Source: Chloroflexota bacterium (GTDB lineage: Bacteria; Chloroflexota; Anaerolineae; Anaerolineales; UBA11579). Taken from it: a stretch of 10,697 bases of DNA. The notes beneath the pieces were generated by a model. It was not told where the DNA came from, searched no databases, and saw nothing but the letters and a program-made list of their open reading frames with translations. Each line of letters opens with the position of its first letter. The first letter of the stretch is position 1. The stretch is from NCBI GenBank assembly GCA_003250455.1, contig QKGK01000064.1, positions 1-10,697 of the forward strand, given 5' to 3'. Of this stretch, positions 5,664 through 10,697 are shown piece after piece. A program made the position numbers and the translations under genes.

Positions 5664-5777
5664 CGCAAATGGATCGGCAAAGCATGTTCACAATTGGGGT
5701 TCCAGCAAAAAAATCTTCCGGAAACCTTAAAGATTTCAAACTTTTAAGCTCATCTAGATTATAACCCAAAGGTTCGA

Positions 5778-5786
5778 TGCTATAAT
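5778..5786 (+). promoter_or_regulatory. Extended -10 promoter for dnaE
   Basis: TGCTATAAT is a perfect extended -10 (TGn plus TATAAT), which explains the lack of a good -35. Transcription would begin near 5793, giving a leader of about 65 bases before the dnaE ATG. Confidence 0.65.
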
Positions 5787-5857
5787 GATAGAACACCTGT
5801 ATTATGACTGAATAAAGGTCAAATAGAACCTCCATTTTATTAATTTTTGAGGCGCGC

Positions 5858-8800
5858 ATGTCTGATTTTGTCCACCTGCATGTTCATACACAATATTCAC
5901 TCCTGGATGGGTTTAGCCAGATCCCCAAACTGGTTTCGCGCGCCAAAGAAATGAACATGCCCGCCCTGGGGATCACCGACCACGGCACCATGTTTGGGGT
6001 GATCGATTTCTTCAAAGAGACCACCGCCCAGGGGATCAAGCCGATCATCGGGGTAGAAGCGTATCTTTCCTATGGCAGGATGACCGAAAGACACCCCAAC
6101 GACCGCCGCTCAACCCATTTGCTGCTGCTTGCCGAGAATATGACCGGCTATAAAAACCTGATGAAGATCGCTTCGGCGTCCCAACTGGAGGGGTTTTATT
6201 ACTACCCCCGGGTTGACCACGAATTTTTGGCTGCCCATGCGGAAGGCATCATTTGCACCTCCGGATGTATGTCTGCGGAAGTGCCGCGAGCCTTGCTCCA
6301 GGAAAACCCTGCCGAAGCCCGCCGCAAGCTGGACTGGTATTACGAGGTATTCGGCCCGGACAACTTCTTCATCGAATTGCAAAGCCATGACATTCCTGAG
6401 ATCCCCAAGCTCAACCGGGAGCTGATCGAATTGGGCAAGCGCTACCAGGGGCGTTTTGTGGCGACCAACGATGTGCACTATGTCGACGAGGGGGACGCTC
6501 GCTGGCAGGATATCATGCTGTGCGTGCAAACCGGCAGTTTGGTCAGCGACCCGAACCGCATGCGCATGTCGGATCCCTCCTTTTACCTCAAAAGCGGTCA
6601 GGAGATGGCCGAACTGTTCCGGGACGTGCCGGAGGCGTTGAGCAACTCACTGCTGATTGCCGAACGCGCCAATGTGGACCTCTCAACCGAGGGATATATT
6701 CTGCCTGAATTTGAGGTCCCGGAGGGATACTCGGATAAATCCTACCTGCGGAAATTATGCGATGACGGCCTGCGGATGCGCTATGGCGACCATGCCGACG
6801 ATAAAGAGATTGTAGACCGGCTGGAATATGAACTGGGCATCATCGACCAGATGGGCTTCAATGCCTACTTCCTGATCGTGTGGGACCTGTGCCGGTATTC
6901 CAGGGATGAAGGCATCTGGTACAACGCCCGCGGCTCTGCCGCCGGTTCTATTGTGGCCTACTCCCTGGAGATCAGCCTGATCGACCCGTTGGAGCATAAC
7001 CTGATCTTCGAACGCTTCCTCAACCCGGGGCGTGTGTCGATGCCTGATATTGACCTGGACTTCCAGGATGACAAGCGCTACCGGCTGATGGAATACTGCG
7101 CGCATAAATACGGCGAGGATAAAGTCGCTTCGATCATTACGTTTGGAAAACTGAAAGCCCGGGCAGCGGTGCGGGACGTGGGACGCGTGCTGGATATCCC
7201 GCTGTCTGAAGTGGACCGCATTTCCAAGATGATCCCCTCCATGCCGCTGAACTTGACCATCTCGGACGCGTTGGAAACTGTCCCTGAATTGAAGCGTGAT
7301 TATGACTCAATCGATTGGGTCAGGGAACTGCTGGACACGGCCAAAGAGGTTGAAGGGTCGGTGAGGAATGCCGGTACCCACGCAGCTGGCGTGGTGATCA
7401 CCGACAAACCGGTGGTGGAATATATCCCGCTGCACCGGCCTACCAGCAGCAGTGAAGATACGCCGATCAATGCGGTGACCCAGTTTGAAATGTCCACGAT
7501 TGACAGCCTGGGTTTGCTCAAAGTGGACTTTTTGGGCCTGTCGTCCCTGACGATCATGCAGCGCTGCTGCGAAATGATCAAGGAGCGGCATGGGATTGAC
7601 CTGAACCTGCACAATATTCCGCTGGATGATCCCGAAGTGTACCAGATGCTGGGGGAGGGTAATACCGCTGGCGTGTTCCAGTTGGAAGGCTCGGGGATGA
7701 CTCGCTGGGTCAAAGAGATGAAGCCGCAGAACCTTTCGAACGTGATCGCCATGGTAGCGCTTTACCGCCCGGGGCCGATGGAATTTATCCCCTCTTATAT
7801 CAAACGCATGCACGGTGAGGAAGAGATCACCTACAGGCATGAGAAATTGGAGAGCATCCTTAAAGAGACCTACGGGATCACCGTGTACCAGGAGCAGATC
7901 ATGTTCACCGCCATGCAGTTGGGCGGGTATTCGGCTTCTGAGGCGGACTTTTTGCGTAAGACGGTTGCCAAAAAGAAAGAAGCAGAACTGCTGAAAAACC
8001 GGGAGAAGTTTGTCGCAGGGGCGATGGAGAACGATGTCCCCAAAGAGGCCGCCGAGCAAATCTTTGAGGATTGGGAAGCTTTTGCCCGCTATGGGTTCCC
8101 CAAAGGTCACGCCGCAGACTACGCGGTGCTTTCTGTAGAAACGGCTTACCTGAAACACCACTACCCTGTGGAATATATGACCGCCCTGGTGTCTGTCTAC
8201 CAGAGCGATTCGGATAAAGTAGCCTATTATATGGCAGACTGCAAGGTGCAGGGGATTGACGTGCTCCCGCCGGATATTAATGGCAGTTTTTGGGACTTTT
8301 CCATTGAAGATGAGGATGACGGCAGTTCCAGCATCCGGTTTGGGTTAGGCGCGATCAAAAATGTCGGGCACGGCCCGGTGGATATGATCCTGGAGGGGCG
8401 GCGGGACGGCCCATTTGAAGACCTCACCGACCTGGCAAACCGGGTGGATTTGCGTAAGGTTGGGAAGCGTGCCCTGGAATCCCTTATCAAGGTTGGTGCC
8501 CTGGATAGATTTGGCCCACGAATGGCCCTGCTGGACGTGATGGAGCGCGCCATCTCGGTGAGCGCATCCAAGTTCCAGGCGGAAGAGATTGGGCAGCTGT
8601 CCTTCTTCGGGAATGACAGCGGGTTGGTGCAGAAGATCCAGCTCCCCAAAGTGGACCCAACCTACAACCGCCGTGAGCAGCTCAATTGGGAGCGGGAACT
8701 GGTGGGGCTATATGTCTCAGACCACCCGCTGAATGAAATTGCCGAAGCCCTGGAAGGGATCGTGACCAATTTTGCCAGCCAATTGCCGCAGCTTGAAGAT

Positions 8801-9928
8801 GGTACCTTCGTGCGTGTGTTTGGCGAGGTCGAGCGCATTTCCAAAACAATGACCAAAAAAGGCGATGAAATGGCCTTTGTGCGCCTGGAAGATACCAGCG
8901 GTTCAAATAAGCTGGTGATCTTCCCGCAGACCTGGAAGCGGGTAGCGTCGAAGCTGGATTATGGCCGTGTGGTGATTGCGGAAGGCAAAGTGGACAATTC
9001 CAAAGGCGCGCCCAGCATCCTTGTGGATGAAATCAAAGACCAGATTCACGGGGACGAAAAGCATATTGACGCCGTGAGGCAGGCTGTGCAGCAGAGTTCA
9101 GATCGGCCCGCGAGGAATCTATCGGAACCTGCCCCCCAGACTGAGATACCAAAAACCGCCGCAGACAAACAGGAAGCCGTAAAGCCAGTTACTCTCCCTG
9201 AAACATCTGCGGAAACCCCGCAGAATGTTGCACAGAAAACAGCCCAAAAACCGGTTCAAAAACCTGCTCTGCGTGGGGAACTCCCCAATGATTATGTCCC
9301 GCCTGAACCAGATATCCCGCCCTCCTACAATATCTGGTATGGAGATGAGCAGACCGCGCCCGTGGAAGAAAAACCTCAGCCTGCTGTGGAAAAACCCCGG
9401 CAAAACCTTTCTGACCGGCTGCTGGCGGAAGCGGATAAAGAATATCAGACCAAAGAAAGCAGCACGCCGGAAGAGCCGGTTCAAGCAGACAAGGTGGAGG
9501 TTCCGGCAGCGGCATCTCCACCAGAGGAGTCGGCACAATCCGAAGTGCAACCACCTGCCCCTGTTCAGGAGGAAGTGTCACCTGTGGAAGTGAATACAAA
9601 AGAACCGGCCCCGATCCTTCCCCCGGTCTCTCCACCGGAAGCAACTGCAGAACCGCGTAAAAAGGAGGTCAACCCGCAAATGGTGACGGTGGTGCTGCGC
9701 TCGCTTGGCGATAAGGAACGCGATATCTTGCGCCTGCGGCGGGTGTATGGCCTGCTGATCAGCGAGCCGGGGCCGGACCGGTTTGCCTTTTATGTGATCG
9801 AGCACAACCGGGGCTTCCGCCTGGAGTTCCCCAGCGACAGCACCGCCCTGACCAAACAGCTGGAACGTAAGCTGGAAGACCTGGTCGGCCCGGAAAATGT
9901 GATTGTGGAACCGATCACCATCCAATAG
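5858..9928 (+). CDS. dnaE: DNA polymerase III alpha subunit (replicative polymerase)
   Basis: This 1356-residue protein is the catalytic subunit of the chromosomal replicase. An N-terminal PHP domain (~1-280) carries HLHVHT (6-11), TDHG (40-43), Glu67, His87, ELQSH (173-177) and NDVHY (204-208). The polymerase core has GSAAGS and the catalytic triad Asp399/Asp401 (PDIDLDF) and Asp557 (KVDFLGL). After the helix-hairpin-helix region comes QLSFF (913-917), a beta-clamp binding motif, then an OB fold (~980-1055). A Pro/Glu/Lys/Gln-rich, probably disordered stretch of about 190 residues (~1075-1265) links to a small C-terminal domain (~1268-1356; VTVVLRSLGDKERDILRL...). E. coli DnaE is 1160 residues, so the excess is mainly this linker. 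ATG 5858 has GAGG 5 bases upstream. The gene is monocistronic, with a promoter before and a terminator after it. Confidence 0.97.
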   Translation: MSDFVHLHVHTQYSLLDGFSQIPKLVSRAKEMNMPALGITDHGTMFGVIDFFKETTAQGIKPIIGVEAYLSYGRMTERHPNDRRSTHLLLLAENMTGYKNLMKIASASQLEGFYYYPRVDHEFLAAHAEGIICTSGCMSAEVPRALLQENPAEARRKLDWYYEVFGPDNFFIELQSHDIPEIPKLNRELIELGKRYQGRFVATNDVHYVDEGDARWQDIMLCVQTGSLVSDPNRMRMSDPSFYLKSGQEMAELFRDVPEALSNSLLIAERANVDLSTEGYILPEFEVPEGYSDKSYLRKLCDDGLRMRYGDHADDKEIVDRLEYELGIIDQMGFNAYFLIVWDLCRYSRDEGIWYNARGSAAGSIVAYSLEISLIDPLEHNLIFERFLNPGRVSMPDIDLDFQDDKRYRLMEYCAHKYGEDKVASIITFGKLKARAAVRDVGRVLDIPLSEVDRISKMIPSMPLNLTISDALETVPELKRDYDSIDWVRELLDTAKEVEGSVRNAGTHAAGVVITDKPVVEYIPLHRPTSSSEDTPINAVTQFEMSTIDSLGLLKVDFLGLSSLTIMQRCCEMIKERHGIDLNLHNIPLDDPEVYQMLGEGNTAGVFQLEGSGMTRWVKEMKPQNLSNVIAMVALYRPGPMEFIPSYIKRMHGEEEITYRHEKLESILKETYGITVYQEQIMFTAMQLGGYSASEADFLRKTVAKKKEAELLKNREKFVAGAMENDVPKEAAEQIFEDWEAFARYGFPKGHAADYAVLSVETAYLKHHYPVEYMTALVSVYQSDSDKVAYYMADCKVQGIDVLPPDINGSFWDFSIEDEDDGSSSIRFGLGAIKNVGHGPVDMILEGRRDGPFEDLTDLANRVDLRKVGKRALESLIKVGALDRFGPRMALLDVMERAISVSASKFQAEEIGQLSFFGNDSGLVQKIQLPKVDPTYNRREQLNWERELVGLYVSDHPLNEIAEALEGIVTNFASQLPQLEDGTFVRVFGEVERISKTMTKKGDEMAFVRLEDTSGSNKLVIFPQTWKRVASKLDYGRVVIAEGKVDNSKGAPSILVDEIKDQIHGDEKHIDAVRQAVQQSSDRPARNLSEPAPQTEIPKTAADKQEAVKPVTLPETSAETPQNVAQKTAQKPVQKPALRGELPNDYVPPEPDIPPSYNIWYGDEQTAPVEEKPQPAVEKPRQNLSDRLLAEADKEYQTKESSTPEEPVQADKVEVPAAASPPEESAQSEVQPPAPVQEEVSPVEVNTKEPAPILPPVSPPEATAEPRKKEVNPQMVTVVLRSLGDKERDILRLRRVYGLLISEPGPDRFAFYVIEHNRGFRLEFPSDSTALTKQLERKLEDLVGPENVIVEPITIQ

Positions 9929-9948
9929 GGTATTTTGAGATCGTTTCC

Positions 9949-9977
9949 AAAATGGCGGCCTTCGGGTCGTCATTTTT
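9949..9977 (+). terminator. Intrinsic terminator of dnaE
   Basis: AAAATGGCGGCC (9949-9960) pairs along its full 12 bases, with two wobbles, with 9965-9976 around a stable TTCG tetraloop. TTTTTGTTT follows. It lies 20 bases after the dnaE stop. Confidence 0.9.
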
Positions 9978-10054
9978 GTTTATGTAAATGAATTGGGTTC
10001 CTTCACCGGTTTTTTTCCTATAAGGTGAAAATTTATAAAATTAGTCTTATAACT

Positions 10055-10063
10055 TGATATAAT
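10055..10063 (+). promoter_or_regulatory. Extended -10 promoter for the dienelactone-hydrolase-like gene
   Basis: TGATATAAT is a perfect extended -10 with no good -35, the same layout as the dnaE promoter. The expected start is near 10070, about 70 bases before the ATG. The rest of the 210-base gap after the dnaE terminator is AT-rich and shows no gene. Confidence 0.6.
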
Positions 10064-10138
10064 CTAAACAGCCTAAATTTCAAACACTTTCCGTTCAATG
10101 CTAATTTACAACCCAGACTATTCAGATGGGAGGGACTG

Positions 10139-10697
10139 ATGTACCAGACCAATATGTATGAAGGCATGATCGCCGAAACGGTTACCTTTCCCGGAGATGG
10201 GAACCAATTGATTAACGCGTATTTTGCCCGTCCATTGGGGCCAGGACCATTTCCCGGCATAGTGCTTATCCATCACATGCCCGGTTGGGATGAATGGTAC
10301 CGGGAAGCCACGCGCAGGTTCGCCTATCATGGATATGCCGCAATTTCACCGAACCTTTATTTCCGTGCCGGACATGGAGCACCGGAGGATGTGGCTGCCA
10401 AAGTGCGGGGAAATGGGGGTATCCCCGATGACCAGGCAGTCGGAGATATTGCCGGGGCAGTGCGCTATCTGCGTTCGCTTCCGCTCCTCAATGGTAAGGC
10501 AGGTGTGTTTGGTACCTGTTCCGGCGGCAGGCTTGCGTACCTGTCCGCCTGCCGGATTGAAGGGGTTGATGCGGCAGTAGACTGCTGGGGAGGCGGGGTA
10601 GTGATGGCTGACTCTGACCTCAATGACAAATTCCCCGTGGCGCCCATCGATTACACCAAAGATCTCTCGTGCCCGCTTTTGGGGCTTTTTGGTGAAG
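10139..10697 (+). CDS. Dienelactone hydrolase family protein, 3' end cut by window
   Basis: The first 186 codons of an alpha/beta hydrolase are present, with GGGAGG 5 bases before ATG 10139. The family pattern is clear: GPFPGIVLIHHMPGWDEWYREATRRFAYHGYAAISPNLYF (residues 36-75), then GDIAGAVRYLRSLP, then the nucleophile elbow GTCSGGRLA with Cys127, the cysteine nucleophile of dienelactone hydrolases (G-x-C-x-G-G). In classical DLH a glutamate (Glu36 in VIAQEIFG) holds the cysteine. Here the aligned place reads IHHMPG, with His46 in its stead, so the chemistry or substrate may differ from chlorocatechol-pathway DLH. The catalytic Asp and His lie at or beyond the window end (CPLLGLFGE is the strand before the Asp). 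Likely a cytosolic hydrolase of lactones or esters; the substrate is unknown. Confidence 0.88.
   Translation, partial: MYQTNMYEGMIAETVTFPGDGNQLINAYFARPLGPGPFPGIVLIHHMPGWDEWYREATRRFAYHGYAAISPNLYFRAGHGAPEDVAAKVRGNGGIPDDQAVGDIAGAVRYLRSLPLLNGKAGVFGTCSGGRLAYLSACRIEGVDAAVDCWGGGVVMADSDLNDKFPVAPIDYTKDLSCPLLGLFGE

Larger units (their letters stand above)
5512..5857. other. Divergent intergenic region between panB and dnaE
   Basis: This 346-base gap must hold the start signals for both genes. For panB, a perfect TTGACA (5638-5643, - strand) lies about 130 bases upstream, but no good -10 follows at 16-18 bases. Two inverted repeats are visible: CCGCAG/CTGCGG around GTGT (5648-5663) and AAATCTT/AAGATTT with a 12-base spacer (5711-5736). 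The short - strand frames across it look like chance. Confidence 0.5.

Noticed and set aside
5498..5859. Two short - strand frames (60 and 72 codons) in the panB-dnaE gap
   Set aside because: They overlap the promoters and the panB start, and have no ribosome site at a sensible spacing and no similarity.
7307..8161. 284-codon - strand frame inside dnaE
   Set aside because: It lies wholly within the conserved polymerase core and shows no protein-family features.

Overview
The window is a compact, ordinary-looking stretch of bacterial chromosome with moderately high GC in the genes and AT-rich gaps. The gene content (housekeeping dnaE with an intact PHP domain and a long C-terminal extension, panB, lepB, small soluble hydrolases) would fit an Anaerolineae-type member of the Chloroflexota. 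That assignment is an impression from protein character, not proven by any marker here.

Layout from left to right. (1) The 3' part of lepB (signal peptidase I) on the + strand, ending at a strong bidirectional terminator (527-558). (2) On the - strand, a thioredoxin-fold peroxiredoxin of the AhpC/TSA class (586-1065). Its reading frame is interrupted by a single in-frame UGA exactly where the family has its catalytic cysteine (R-G-x-x-C-P-F-C). A hairpin with a G in the second loop position lies 17-36 bases after the UGA, as bacterial SECIS elements do. I read this as a selenocysteine peroxiredoxin that normal gene calling would cut to 105 residues. (3) A 466-base gap (1066-1531) with no convincing gene. 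It holds an inverted repeat, a possible mini-ORF, short direct repeats and a + strand terminator with no obvious + strand gene. (4) A run of - strand genes: an alpha/beta-hydrolase esterase (1532-2371), a PlsC-like acyltransferase (2437-3045), an unrecognised 431-residue conserved-looking protein (3284-4579) and panB (4657-5511). panB and the unknown gene probably share a transcript, and the 77-base gap between them holds two tandem RNA hairpins. (5) A divergent promoter region, then dnaE (5858-9928), the replicative DNA polymerase III alpha subunit. (6) A terminator and a gap with an extended -10 promoter, then the first 186 codons of a dienelactone-hydrolase-family protein, cut by the window end.

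The genes do not form one pathway. panB makes ketopantoate for coenzyme A, the acyltransferase acts in lipid assembly, LepB in protein export, DnaE in replication and the peroxiredoxin in peroxide defence. The standout observation is the UGA-encoded peroxidatic residue with its SECIS-like hairpin. Secondary points are the hairpin pair downstream of panB, the terminator/promoter overlap that would give the esterase a leaderless mRNA, and the two extended -10 promoters.
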